This document shows, one piece after another, positions 41,775 through 50,874 of a stretch of DNA of 64,000 nt. The position numbers and the translations under genes are program-made. Origin of the DNA: Qipengyuania atrilutea (GTDB taxonomy: Bacteria > Pseudomonadota > Alphaproteobacteria > Sphingomonadales > Sphingomonadaceae). The notes beneath the pieces were generated by a model. That model was given only the letters and a program-made list of their open reading frames with translations, made no database searches and had not been told where the DNA came from. Every line of letters begins with the position of its first letter. Positions within the stretch are counted from its first letter, which is position 1. The DNA lies in NCBI RefSeq assembly GCF_013370205.1, contig NZ_JABWGV010000001.1, positions 558,001-622,000 on the forward strand. Direction: 5' to 3'.

Positions 41775-43985
41775 TTAGGCCGGCTGCGGCCCCTCGCCCT
41801 GCTTCGGTGCGCGGTGCGACAGTTTGAACTGCGGGAAGCTCGATTCCGGCGCGGGTTGTCCGAGACCGGAATACTTGCCTGCGGGAAGGGCAGAAAGCGG
41901 CGCGCCAGCGGACGCCAGTTCGTAAGGCGAGACGCGGTGCCGGGTGCAGAGCCCCCCTGCCCCGTCATCGACCAAAGCGGCTTCGAACTCGACGCCCTGC
42001 GCATCGTCGTCGGTACGGCGCACCGTGGCGACGGCCAGTTGCCCGCCGCCGAAATCGAGGACGAACATCGTTCCTACAGGTACGTCCTCAAGCCCCTCGA
42101 TCATTGCGCCAGTGCGCGAGAGATTGCGCAGCGTGACCTCGTAATAGTGATCCTCGTGAATAAGGCCGATCCGGCGGAACACTGTCCGTCGGCCGGAGCG
42201 CTGAGACCCTTCCGCGACCGGATCGAGCGTCCATTGCCCGCCCGCGATCTCTTCGAGCACCTGCTCCGCAGTAACCGTGTCGGCAAACACGAAACCCTGT
42301 ACGTGACCGATGCCGCGCTTGCGCAGGGCGTTCAGCAATTCGAGCGATTCGATACCCGCCGCGACCGTTTCCATGCCGAGGACCTTAGTCAGTTCGACGA
42401 TCGCCTTGATCATGTCGAGATCACCAAGCTCGTCGATCATCGTGCTCTCGAAGAAGCTGTCCCCGATCTTGATCATGTTGAAAGGCGCACGGCGCAGGTA
42501 GCTGAGCGAAGTATAGCCGGTGCCGAACTGGTCGAGCGACAACCGCACACCCAGCTTGAACAACGCGGATATGGTCTTCTCGGTCGCGGTCTGGTCGCTC
42601 AGGAAGACCGCTTCGCTCAGTTCGATCTCCAGGCGCGCGGGATCGAGACCCGTCTCCGTCAGCGTCTCGCCTACCATCTCGACAAAACGCTTGTCGCCGA
42701 ACTGCACCGGAGAGACGTTGAGGACGAGGCGCAGGCTGTCGGGCCACTGCACTGCATCCTCGCAGGCTTTCTTCAGTCCCCATTCGCCGATCGGAACGAT
42801 CAGGCGGCTACCTTCCGCGACCGGCAGGAACGTTTCCGCAGGCACGCGCCCGCGTTCGGGATCGTCCCACACGTAGAGCGCTTCGAGGCCGACCACCCGG
42901 TTGCCGTCAAGCGCGACGATCGGTTGGTATTCAAGCGTGAAAAAGCCCGCCTCGATCGCATCGGACAGATCGTCTTCCATCCGCTTGCGGAGGTTCGCAT
43001 CATGCTCGAGATCGGCGGAATAGAACCGGAACTGCCCGCGTCCGCCGTTCTTCGCCGCGTAAAGCGCGAGGTCGGCAGCTCGCGTCAGTTCGTCGCGTTC
43101 CACCCCGTCGTAAGGCGCAATCGCGATGCCGACCGAAGCGCCGATGGCGCAGCGACCTTCTTCGACCGAGTAAGGCTGCGAGAGAATGGTGATGATCTTC
43201 TTCGCCATTTCGCCGAGCTTGCCCCGGTCGTCGACGTCGGGGATCATGACCTGAAATTCGTCGCCACCCAACCGGCCGATCTCGCCCGCTTCGCCGAGCA
43301 CGCTTTCGAGCCGCTCAGCCACCTGCACCAGAAGCTGATCGCCCGCCGCATGACCTAGAGTGTCGTTGACCGCCTTGAACCGGTCGAGGTCCATCATCAA
43401 AATGGCGCAGGAACGCTTCGCCTGCCGGAAGGAATTGAGTGTCGAATCGATGCACTGCGCCATCCGGTGCCGGTTCGCGAGGCCTGTAAGCGCGTCGTAG
43501 CGCGACAGGCGCGTGGCTTCCTCCTCGCTGCGGAATTCCTCGGTGATGTCGATACCGCTGCCCCGAAATCCGAGGAACTCACCGCCTTTATCGAACGACG
43601 GCCGACCGGAGAGGCGGAGCACCAGAGCGCTGCGCTTGTCGGCGGCGGACACGGTGAAATTGGCGAAGGCCTTGCGCGTGCCGAGCTTCAACCCGAGCGA
43701 GCGAGCATCGTTGTCGCTGCTTATCGGAGCGAAAACGCTGGGAAGCGGACGGCCTTCGACTGCCGCTGCCTCGCGGCCCAGCCCTTCAAGTATTGCCGGG
43801 CTGAGATAAGTCAGGTTCCCCTGCGCATCGGTCGCCCAGAACGAGGCAAGGCCCGATGCTTCCAGATCTTCCACGATCCCGAGCTTGTCCTGCGCGGAAA
43901 TCGCGATCGACGGACGCGCGCCGACCGGACCGGCAGCTACGCCGCGCCGCGATTTGAACAATCCGGAAAAGGGCATGTCGCCCAT
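41775..43985 (-). CDS. PAS-GGDEF-EAL-PilZ signalling protein (c-di-GMP), EAL site degenerate
   Basis: 736 aa from ATG 43985 (AGAGG upstream); numbering here is from the TTG six codons earlier. No membrane segment. Domains: PAS (about 45-155), GGDEF (about 168-330) with an intact GGDEF at 246-250 but no RxxD inhibitory site before it, EAL (about 340-590), and a C-terminal PilZ domain (about 602-690) with NLSRTG as DxSxxG variant. In the EAL domain EAL (374-376), Asn429, Glu461, Asp491, Lys512 and Gln569 are kept, but the DDFG motif reads DQFG (Gln492) and the AEGVE motif reads AAGIE (Ala549). By spacing to Gln569 the latter is the general base, so phosphodiesterase activity is probably lost. 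It may synthesise c-di-GMP or act as a receptor. Confidence 0.92.
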   Translation of the reverse strand: MGDMPFSGLFKSRRGVAAGPVGARPSIAISAQDKLGIVEDLEASGLASFWATDAQGNLTYLSPAILEGLGREAAAVEGRPLPSVFAPISSDNDARSLGLKLGTRKAFANFTVSAADKRSALVLRLSGRPSFDKGGEFLGFRGSGIDITEEFRSEEEATRLSRYDALTGLANRHRMAQCIDSTLNSFRQAKRSCAILMMDLDRFKAVNDTLGHAAGDQLLVQVAERLESVLGEAGEIGRLGGDEFQVMIPDVDDRGKLGEMAKKIITILSQPYSVEEGRCAIGASVGIAIAPYDGVERDELTRAADLALYAAKNGGRGQFRFYSADLEHDANLRKRMEDDLSDAIEAGFFTLEYQPIVALDGNRVVGLEALYVWDDPERGRVPAETFLPVAEGSRLIVPIGEWGLKKACEDAVQWPDSLRLVLNVSPVQFGDKRFVEMVGETLTETGLDPARLEIELSEAVFLSDQTATEKTISALFKLGVRLSLDQFGTGYTSLSYLRRAPFNMIKIGDSFFESTMIDELGDLDMIKAIVELTKVLGMETVAAGIESLELLNALRKRGIGHVQGFVFADTVTAEQVLEEIAGGQWTLDPVAEGSQRSGRRTVFRRIGLIHEDHYYEVTLRNLSRTGAMIEGLEDVPVGTMFVLDFGGGQLAVATVRRTDDDAQGVEFEAALVDDGAGGLCTRHRVSPYELASAGAPLSALPAGKYSGLGQPAPESSFPQFKLSHRAPKQGEGPQPA

Positions 43986-44162
43986 GCAGTAATCGCCTCT
44001 CAACTTGGGCTCTTCGGACCTGCGTGACGCTAGATCGCAATGGTTAGTTTTTCGCTAATCTGCTCCGCGCTCAAACGGCTAACTGGCTTCGGCTATTGCC
44101 AGTTGGCGGTGCCGCGGGCAGTCTTCGGTCTTGCTGACGAAAGCTACCGGGAGACGGAGCAC

Positions 44163-45485
44163 ATGCATCATATTGCCATCATCGGTTCGGGACCGGCAGG
44201 CTATTACACAGCAGAGGCGGCGGCGAAGGAATGGGGCGAACACGTGCGCGTCGATGTCTTCGATGCGCTACCGGTTCCCTACGGTCTGATCCGCACCGGC
44301 GTCGCTCCCGATCATCAATCTATCAAGGGCGTATCGAGGCGCTACGAGAAAACGGCGTTTTCGGACAATGTCCGTTTCGTCGGCAATGTCACTATCGGCC
44401 GGGATGTCTCGATTGCGGAATTGCAGGACCTCTACCATGCCGTCGTACTGGCGACGGGCGCACCGAATGACCGGACGCTCGGCTTGCCAGGGGAGGAACA
44501 GGCTAACATCTTTGGCAGCGCGGCCTTCGTGGGGTGGTACAACGGCCATCCGCAATTTGCCGGGTTGAACCTGGACCTCTCCGGGCGCCACGCCGCCGTC
44601 ATCGGCATGGGCAATGTCGCGCTCGATGTGGCGCGCATATTGTCCAAGAGCGAAGATGAATTCGCGGGCAGCGACATCGTGCTTCATGCGCTTAATGCGC
44701 TGCGCTCTTCCAACATCGAGACGATCACGATCATCGGTCGGCGTGGGCCGCACCAGATCATGATGACGCCGAAGGAACTGGGCGAATTGGGCGAACTGGA
44801 GCGGGCCAGTCCGCATGTCGATCCGCGTGACCTTCCCGAACCCGAGGAAGACGCAATTCTTGAACCCGGCCTGCGCAAATCGGTCAATCACCTGCGCGCA
44901 TTTGCGGCCATTCCGGAAGCGATCAGGGCGGAAAAGCCGGTCGCTATCGAGTTCGACATGTTCGCCAGTCCGTTGCGGTTTCTGGGTGACGGCACGGTCT
45001 CCGGCGTCGAGGTCGAACGGACCGAAGTCGACAAGGGGCGTGCGGTCCTGACCGGGGAAACCTACCGCGTGCCTGCCGACATCGTCGTCACCTGCATCGG
45101 TTATCGGAGCTCTCCGATTCCCGGAGTGCCGTTCGACGAGCGCGCGGGGCGCTTTGCCAATGACGGCGGGGTCATCCTGCCCGGTCTCTACTGCGTTGGA
45201 TGGGCGCGGCGCGGGCCCACAGGCACCATCGGAACCAACCGCCCCGACGGTTATGCATTGATCGAGAGGATTGCCGCCGACTTCGAGAACGGAGGCCTCC
45301 TCTCGGGCCGCAAGCCGGGCCGTGCCGGCTTCGACGAGATCGCCGCTTCGCGCGGCCTGGACGTGGTCACCTTCCAGGATTGGAAACGCATCGAAGAGGC
45401 CGAAGCCGCCGCTGCACGCGACGGTTCGCCGCGCGAAAAGTTCGTCGACGTAGCAGCGATGATGCAGGCGTTACGCTGCACCTGA
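44163..45485 (+). CDS. fprA: Ferredoxin/adrenodoxin-NADP+ reductase (FprA type)
   Basis: FAD- and NADP-binding flavoenzyme that exchanges electrons between ferredoxin and NADPH. 440 aa from ATG 44163 (GGAG upstream; the frame extends to 44040 but without such a site). FAD motif GSGPAGYYTAEA (8-19), PVPYGLIRTGVAPDH, NADP motif VIGMGNVALDVARIL and the C-terminal WARRGPTGTIGTN are the hallmarks of the adrenodoxin reductase family, as in Mycobacterium FprA. It could reoxidise ferredoxin reduced by KorAB at 12-15 kb, an inference from function only. Converges on dnaN. Confidence 0.94.
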   Translation: MHHIAIIGSGPAGYYTAEAAAKEWGEHVRVDVFDALPVPYGLIRTGVAPDHQSIKGVSRRYEKTAFSDNVRFVGNVTIGRDVSIAELQDLYHAVVLATGAPNDRTLGLPGEEQANIFGSAAFVGWYNGHPQFAGLNLDLSGRHAAVIGMGNVALDVARILSKSEDEFAGSDIVLHALNALRSSNIETITIIGRRGPHQIMMTPKELGELGELERASPHVDPRDLPEPEEDAILEPGLRKSVNHLRAFAAIPEAIRAEKPVAIEFDMFASPLRFLGDGTVSGVEVERTEVDKGRAVLTGETYRVPADIVVTCIGYRSSPIPGVPFDERAGRFANDGGVILPGLYCVGWARRGPTGTIGTNRPDGYALIERIAADFENGGLLSGRKPGRAGFDEIAASRGLDVVTFQDWKRIEEAEAAAARDGSPREKFVDVAAMMQALRCT

Positions 45486-45494
45486 CTCGGTATT

Positions 45495-46622
45495 TCAGAC
45501 ACGCATCGGCATGAGGACGTAGAGGGCCGAGGCCTTGTCGTCCTTCCGGATCAACGTCGGTGCGCCCGCATCGGCCAGATGCAGTTCGACATTGTCGCTG
45601 TCGATCTGGCTGAGGATGTCCTTCAAGTAATTGGCGTTGAAGCCGATCTCCAGATTGTCGGCGCCATATTCCGCGGCCAGTTCCTCTGCCGCCGTCCCGT
45701 TGTCGGGCGAAGTCACGGACAGCGTGACCTTGTCCTTGTCGAGGCCCATCTTGACTGCACGAGTCTTCTCGGTGGCGATGGTCGCAACGCGGTCCACCGC
45801 CTCGTAGAAGCTGCGCGGATCGAGCCGCAGCAGCTTGTCGTTTCCGGTCGGAATGACGCGGCTGTAATCTGGGAAAGTGCCGTCGATCAGTTTCGAGGTC
45901 AGCACCACGCCGCCTTCGCCGCCCAAGGTGAAGCGGATCTTGCTGGCCGACAGGTCGATCTGGACATGGCCGTCGAGCGATTCTTCGAGCAGCTTGCGCA
46001 GTTCCGCCACCGCTTTGCGCGGAACGATTACGTCGGGCATTCCGTCCGCACCATCGGGCCGGTCGAGCGTAAAGCGGGCAAGGCGATGGCCATCGGTCGC
46101 TGCCGCCTTCAGAAGCGGACGGTCCTCGTCCGAGACGTGAAGGAAGATGCCGTTCAGATAGTAGCGCGTTTCCTCGGTCGAGATCGCAAAACGCGTTCGG
46201 TCGATCAATTCGGCGAGCGTCTTGGCCGGCAGTTCGAACTTCGTCGGCAAATCACCCTCGACGATCATCGGAAAATCGTCGCGCGGCAGCGTTGGCAATG
46301 AGAAGCGGCTTCGTCCGGCCTTCACTGTCATGCGTCCGTCGGCTGCGTCGAGCGAGACCTGGCTACCATCAGGCAGCTTGCGGGCGATGTCGAACAGGAG
46401 GTGCGCGGACACCGTGATCGCGCCTGGTGTATCGACGCTGGCCGCGCTCATGTTCTCGACAACCTGAAGATCGAGGTCGGTTGCCATCACTTTCAGCGAA
46501 CCGGTTTCGGCGGCATCGATCAATACGTTGGACAAGATCGGAATGGTATTGCGCCGCTCGACCACCGACTGCACGTGAGACAGACACCGCAGCAAAGTAG
46601 CGCGTTCGATCGTAGCCTTCAT
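45495..46622 (-). CDS. dnaN: DNA polymerase III beta subunit (sliding clamp)
   Basis: Ring-shaped processivity factor, 375 aa, three repeated domains. N-terminus MKATIERATLLRCLSHVQSV and the C-terminal LYVLMPMRV (the canonical MP(M)R(L/V) end) are typical; the domain-1 motif NVLIDAAETGSLKVMATDLD is conserved. It is not next to dnaA or recF here, which is normal in this order. The 208-base gap upstream holds no gene; TTGGCC and TTATTT with a 17-base spacer on the minus strand are a possible promoter. Confidence 0.97.
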   Translation of the reverse strand: MKATIERATLLRCLSHVQSVVERRNTIPILSNVLIDAAETGSLKVMATDLDLQVVENMSAASVDTPGAITVSAHLLFDIARKLPDGSQVSLDAADGRMTVKAGRSRFSLPTLPRDDFPMIVEGDLPTKFELPAKTLAELIDRTRFAISTEETRYYLNGIFLHVSDEDRPLLKAAATDGHRLARFTLDRPDGADGMPDVIVPRKAVAELRKLLEESLDGHVQIDLSASKIRFTLGGEGGVVLTSKLIDGTFPDYSRVIPTGNDKLLRLDPRSFYEAVDRVATIATEKTRAVKMGLDKDKVTLSVTSPDNGTAAEELAAEYGADNLEIGFNANYLKDILSQIDSDNVELHLADAGAPTLIRKDDKASALYVLMPMRV

Positions 46623-46830
46623 CGTCTAACTCTCTCGTCCCTCTGTCGCGCCGCTGCCGGACCGCTTCGCGCGAACGTGTGAATCGCTCGGGCCAAGGCG
46701 CTGGAAATAAGCCTCGTTACCCTTAACGGCCAAGCCGCACCGGGCAAGCACGCGCCGCGAGCAACGGGGATTGGCTGGGGATAATTTACCGATCTGGCAC
46801 TTGGACTTGCACCGTGAAGCGCAAACCCGG

Positions 46831-47583
46831 TCAGCCGAGCATCGCCATCCCGCCGTTCACGTGCAGCGTTTGACCGGTCATGTAACCGGCCTCGTCACTG
46901 GCGAGATAGGCGACCGCCGCCCCGATGTCGTCGCCCTCGCCCATCCGGCCCATCGGGATGCGCGCGTTGAGCGCGTCCTTCTGCGCCTCGGGCAAGGCTT
47001 CGGTCATGGCGGTAGCGATGAAGCCCGGCGCGACGCAGTTGACGGTGATACCGCGGCTAGCGAGTTCCTGCGCCAGGCTTTTGCTCATGCCTACGAGGCC
47101 CGCTTTCGCCGCGGCGTAGTTCATCTGCCCGGGATTGCCAGTGCTTCCGACCACGCTCGTGATATTGACGATGCGCCCATGCCGTGCCTTCATCATCGGC
47201 CGCGCCGCCGCGCGCATCAGGCGGAAGGCAGCTTCGAGGTTCACTTTCATTACATCGTCGTATTCCTCGTCCTTCATCCGCATTGCGAGGTTGTCGCGCG
47301 TGATGCCGGCATTGTTCACGAGGATATCGAGCTTGCCGAGCGTATCGAGCGCCGCGGGGATCAGTTCCTCGACTTGCTTGGTATCGGACAGGTTGCAGGT
47401 AATCTCGACATGATCGCCGCCAGCCTCTTCGATCAGCTGCTGGCGGAAGACCCGCAGCTTCTCTCCGTTCGAACCGGAAAGCGCGATGCGCGCACCCTGT
47501 TTCGCAAGCGCCACCGCAATGGCGCTGCCGATGCCGCCGCTAGCGCCGGTGACAAGCGCCGTCTTTCCTTCGAGGGAGAACAT
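46831..47583 (-). CDS. fabG: 3-oxoacyl-[acyl-carrier-protein] reductase
   Basis: NADPH-dependent reduction of 3-ketoacyl-ACP in fatty acid elongation. 250 aa from ATG 47583, which overlaps the fabD stop by one base; the longer open frame to 47913 is a shadow of fabD. TGASGGIG (12-19 region), NNAG (90-93), Ser143, Tyr156 and Lys160 (YAAAK) and the C-terminal QTLHVNGGMAM are all as in E. coli FabG. Second gene of fabD-fabG; acpP and fabF are not in the window. Confidence 0.96.
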   Translation of the reverse strand: MFSLEGKTALVTGASGGIGSAIAVALAKQGARIALSGSNGEKLRVFRQQLIEEAGGDHVEITCNLSDTKQVEELIPAALDTLGKLDILVNNAGITRDNLAMRMKDEEYDDVMKVNLEAAFRLMRAAARPMMKARHGRIVNITSVVGSTGNPGQMNYAAAKAGLVGMSKSLAQELASRGITVNCVAPGFIATAMTEALPEAQKDALNARIPMGRMGEGDDIGAAVAYLASDEAGYMTGQTLHVNGGMAMLG

Positions 47584-48521
47584 CAGCCAATCTCCTTTGC
47601 GAGCGCTTCGAGGTCGCTCATCGTTATCGCGCTGGTCGTGCGCGCGTCGGGTGTGGTCCGTGCGACCATGGGGCTCAGCACCTTGCCGCCGAGTTCTACG
47701 AAGTGGTCGGCACCGGCGTCGGTCATCGCGAGTACGCTTTCGCGCCAGCGCACCCGTCCGGTAACCTGGTCGACCAGTAGCGCGCGTTCCTCGTCCGCGT
47801 CCGTCACTTTTGCCGCCGTGACATTCGCGTAGAGCGGCACGGCGAGGGCAGCGGGCGTAGTATCCGATAACGCTTCCGCCATGCGCTCCGCTGCGGGCTG
47901 CATCAACGAGCAATGGAACGGTGCCGATACGGGCAGCTTGATGCCGCGCTTGATTCCGTGCTCCATTGCAAGTTCGATAGCCCGGTCGATCGCGCCGGCA
48001 TGGCCGGAGATGACGACCTGCGATGGATCGTTATCGTTCGCGATCTCGCAGACGTCCCCGTCCGCAGCCGCCGCCACAAGCGCCTTCGCCTTCTCCAGAT
48101 CCGCGCCGAGCAGCGCTGCCATCGCGCCCACACCGACCGGCACAGCCTCCTGCATAGCCTGACCGCGGAGCTTGAGCAGCCGCGCCGTGTCGGCGAGCGA
48201 GAACGCCCCCGCCGCGCAAAGCGCCGTATATTCGCCCAGCGAGTGACCGGCGACACAGCCGGCAGCTTTCGTTATCTCGACGCCGAACTCCCGTTCGAGC
48301 ACGCGCAGCGTCGCAATCGCGTTCGCCATGATCGCAGGCTGCGCATTTTCCGTCAGAATAAGCTGATCGTCGGGACCGTCTCGCATGACGGCCGAAAGTT
48401 TCTGCCCCAGCGCCTCGTCAATTTCCTCGAAGGTTTCGCGCGCCGCGCCGCTCGCTTCGGCCAGTTCGGAGCCCATGCCGACCTTCTGACTGCCCTGTCC
48501 CGGAAAAATGAATGCTCGCAT
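47583..48521 (-). CDS. fabD: Malonyl-CoA:ACP transacylase
   Basis: Loads malonyl units onto ACP for fatty acid synthesis. 312 aa. Oxyanion motif GQGSQ (8-12), nucleophile Ser94 in GHSLGEYTA, and the catalytic His in APFHCSLM near residue 206. Start ATG 48521. It is coupled to fabG by a one-base stop/start overlap. The next gene upstream, the LD-carboxypeptidase, ends 29 bases away on the same strand. Confidence 0.96.
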   Translation of the reverse strand: MRAFIFPGQGSQKVGMGSELAEASGAARETFEEIDEALGQKLSAVMRDGPDDQLILTENAQPAIMANAIATLRVLEREFGVEITKAAGCVAGHSLGEYTALCAAGAFSLADTARLLKLRGQAMQEAVPVGVGAMAALLGADLEKAKALVAAAADGDVCEIANDNDPSQVVISGHAGAIDRAIELAMEHGIKRGIKLPVSAPFHCSLMQPAAERMAEALSDTTPAALAVPLYANVTAAKVTDADEERALLVDQVTGRVRWRESVLAMTDAGADHFVELGGKVLSPMVARTTPDARTTSAITMSDLEALAKEIG

Positions 48522-48550
48522 TGCCTGTTCGTCTCCTTACGGGGCGCGGA

Positions 48551-49378
48551 CTATTGCGGAGCATGGGGCGCGGCAACCCCGAAAGGGACAATCCTGTTGG
48601 CAGGATCGTGGCCGATATCCGCGCGACCAAGGTAAGGGATGCCGGTGCGCTCGCACCAGTAACGCGCGATCTGCTGGTCCGTCATGCCGAAATCGCGGTC
48701 GTTCTTGGGCACGTCGCCGAGCCGCCCGAGCCGCAGTCCCGCAATGCCGGACAGGTGCTGCGTCACATGAAAGAACAGCCTGTCCACGGCGTAGAAGTGC
48801 TCCGAAACCTCCTCGACCATCACCACGTGACCCGACAGCTCCGGCATGAGCTCGGTCCCGCACGTCATCGCCAGAGTCATCAGGTTGAAGGCGACCGTCG
48901 GCGTATCGTCCAGCGTGGATTCCAGACCGTTCGTATTGCCGGAAAGATAGCCCAGCGCGCGGGCGATGGCCTCCTCGCCGCCCTCGTGACGAATATCGGC
49001 AACCATCGGACCGTGCGCGGGCTTGCCGATACCGGCCTTGTAGAGCGCGGCAAGCAGATAACCGGTATCGGAATAGCCGAGGAACGGCTTGTCCTTTGCC
49101 GCGACATCCATTTTCGCGACGGCATCTGCGGCGATGCGGTTCGAGCCATATCCGCCATGCGCAAACCAGACAGCATCCATGCTGGAATCGTTGGCGCATT
49201 CGAGCAGCGCATCGAGTCGTTTGCCATCGCTACCGGCGAAATGGCCTTCCTCCGCAAAGCACTGGTCATGGAAATCGAGCGTCACATTAGGGAAATGCGC
49301 CGCAGCGTACGCAAGGACGCTGTCGGCAAACTCCTGTTCGATCCGCTTTCCCGGCGCGCAAATGGCTATCGAAGTCAT
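48551..49378 (-). CDS. ldcA: LD-carboxypeptidase (S66, murein tetrapeptide carboxypeptidase)
   Basis: 275 aa from ATG 49378; the open frame beyond (to 49618) is shadow. Family S66 cytoplasmic serine carboxypeptidase that removes the terminal D-Ala from tetrapeptides released from peptidoglycan. Motifs: N-terminal IAICAPGKRI, AHGGYGSNRI with Ser79 as likely nucleophile (other members read RGGYG), KPFLGYSD near 125, and HGPMVAD. No signal peptide, which fits a recycling enzyme. It is divergent, with a 56-base gap, from a Mur-ligase gene whose product would use its tripeptide product. Confidence 0.9.
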   Translation of the reverse strand: MTSIAICAPGKRIEQEFADSVLAYAAAHFPNVTLDFHDQCFAEEGHFAGSDGKRLDALLECANDSSMDAVWFAHGGYGSNRIAADAVAKMDVAAKDKPFLGYSDTGYLLAALYKAGIGKPAHGPMVADIRHEGGEEAIARALGYLSGNTNGLESTLDDTPTVAFNLMTLAMTCGTELMPELSGHVVMVEEVSEHFYAVDRLFFHVTQHLSGIAGLRLGRLGDVPKNDRDFGMTDQQIARYWCERTGIPYLGRADIGHDPANRIVPFGVAAPHAPQ

Positions 49379-49434
49379 GGTCGCGCTTCTAGCCAGCTTG
49401 CCCTCGCCAGCACAACGCAATAGCTGTGAGAGCG

Positions 49435-50874
49435 ATGACCGATCCACAAGTGTCCGTTCCCGCGCCCGAAACTCTCTTTGCGCGGCCCTTCTTCTTCTGC
49501 GGGATCGGAGGCTCGGGAATGCTTCCGCTCGCACAGATCCTGCAAGGCCGCGGCTGCGAAGTCGCCGGCTCCGACCGAAGCTTCGATCAGGGCCGCACGC
49601 CCGAAAAATTCGCCGCACTGGAAGCGCAGGGCTTTACGCTGTTCCCTCAGAACGGCAGCGGCCTCACGAGCGAGGACCAAATCCTGGTCGCTTCCGCGGC
49701 GATCGAAGACAGCGTGCCAGAGGTCGCGAAGGCGAAGGAGCTGGGCTGCCTGCGAATGACTCGGGCAGAGCTTAACTCCATCCTGTTCAACACCAGCGGC
49801 GCAGGATTGGCCGTCGCCGGTACGAGCGGCAAGTCGACCGTCACCGGAATGCTCGGGTGGATCCTGCACGCGGTAGGGCGTGAACCCACCATCATGAACG
49901 GCGCGGTGATGAAGAACTTCGTATCCCACGAGCGACCGTTCGCCAGCTCGGTCGTCGGCGGAAACAGTCTTTACGTCAGCGAAGTGGACGAGAGCGACGG
50001 CTCGATCGCGCTATACCGCCCGGCGGTCGGTATCCTCCTCAACGTCAGCCTCGATCACAAGAGCATGGACGAGCTGCGCGCGCTGTTCGGCGATTATTTC
50101 GAACGCAGCCGGATCGCGGTTATAAACGCCGACGACGCGGAGGCCATTGCCCTGCTTCTGCGCGCGAATGAGGTAATCACCTTCGGTATTGCGCAGGAAA
50201 AGGCGCAGATCGGGATCGTCGAAAGCAGTATTGCGGAAGGCCCGACGCAGCAGGCGGCGTTGGTCGTCGACCGGCACGACGGAAGCGAACACGCGCTTCG
50301 GCTCGCCCTGCCCGGCCGGCACAACCTCTCCAACGCGCTCGCAGCGATTGCCGGGGCGGTCGCCTCGGGCGTGCCCACTGCAAATGCGGTCGCGGCGCTC
50401 GCTAGCTTCGAAGGCCTCGCGCGGCGGTTCGACATCATCGGTGCGAGCGAGAGCGGTATCACCGTGATCGACGATTTCGGGCACAACCCGGAAAAATGCG
50501 CTGCGACGCTGCGGACGATGAAGGCGCATGTGGGGCGCGTCATCGCCTTCTTCCAGCCTCACGGCTACGGTCCTCTCAAGCAGATGGGTGCGGAACTGGC
50601 CGAAACCTTTGCATCCGAACTCGGACCGGAGGACCAGGTCGTCATGTGCGATCCCGTCTATTTCGGGGGTACGACGGACAAGAGCGAAGGCAGTGAGAGG
50701 ATCGTCCGCCTGATCGACGAAGCGGGCGGGAACGCGCACCATATCCCCGAACGCGGCGCCTGCGGCGACTACATCACCGACATCGCCAAACCGGGCGACC
50801 GTATCGTCGTTATGGGCGCACGCGACGATACGCTTTCCAGCTTTGCTTCCGATCTGTTGAGGCGCCTCGCGTGA
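49435..50874 (+). CDS. mpl: Mur ligase family protein, Mpl-like (murein peptide ligase)
   Basis: 479 aa from ATG 49435 (GTG 49426 is the alternative). Three-domain Mur ligase: N-terminal UDP-MurNAc Rossmann domain with FCGIGGSGMLPLA, central ATP domain with GTSGKST (129-135, in place of MurC's GTHGKT) and C-terminal domain with DDFGHNPEKCAATL and FFQPHGY. The departures from MurC, together with the divergent LD-carboxypeptidase, favour Mpl, which joins recycled L-Ala-D-Glu-mDAP to UDP-MurNAc. The true MurC should lie in the dcw cluster outside this window. Specificity is inferred; a second MurC-like ligase remains possible. Confidence 0.8.
   Translation: MTDPQVSVPAPETLFARPFFFCGIGGSGMLPLAQILQGRGCEVAGSDRSFDQGRTPEKFAALEAQGFTLFPQNGSGLTSEDQILVASAAIEDSVPEVAKAKELGCLRMTRAELNSILFNTSGAGLAVAGTSGKSTVTGMLGWILHAVGREPTIMNGAVMKNFVSHERPFASSVVGGNSLYVSEVDESDGSIALYRPAVGILLNVSLDHKSMDELRALFGDYFERSRIAVINADDAEAIALLLRANEVITFGIAQEKAQIGIVESSIAEGPTQQAALVVDRHDGSEHALRLALPGRHNLSNALAAIAGAVASGVPTANAVAALASFEGLARRFDIIGASESGITVIDDFGHNPEKCAATLRTMKAHVGRVIAFFQPHGYGPLKQMGAELAETFASELGPEDQVVMCDPVYFGGTTDKSEGSERIVRLIDEAGGNAHHIPERGACGDYITDIAKPGDRIVVMGARDDTLSSFASDLLRRLA

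Noticed and set aside
41736-43358. A 540-codon open frame on the plus strand
   Set aside because: Antisense to the GGDEF-EAL-PilZ gene; no family features.
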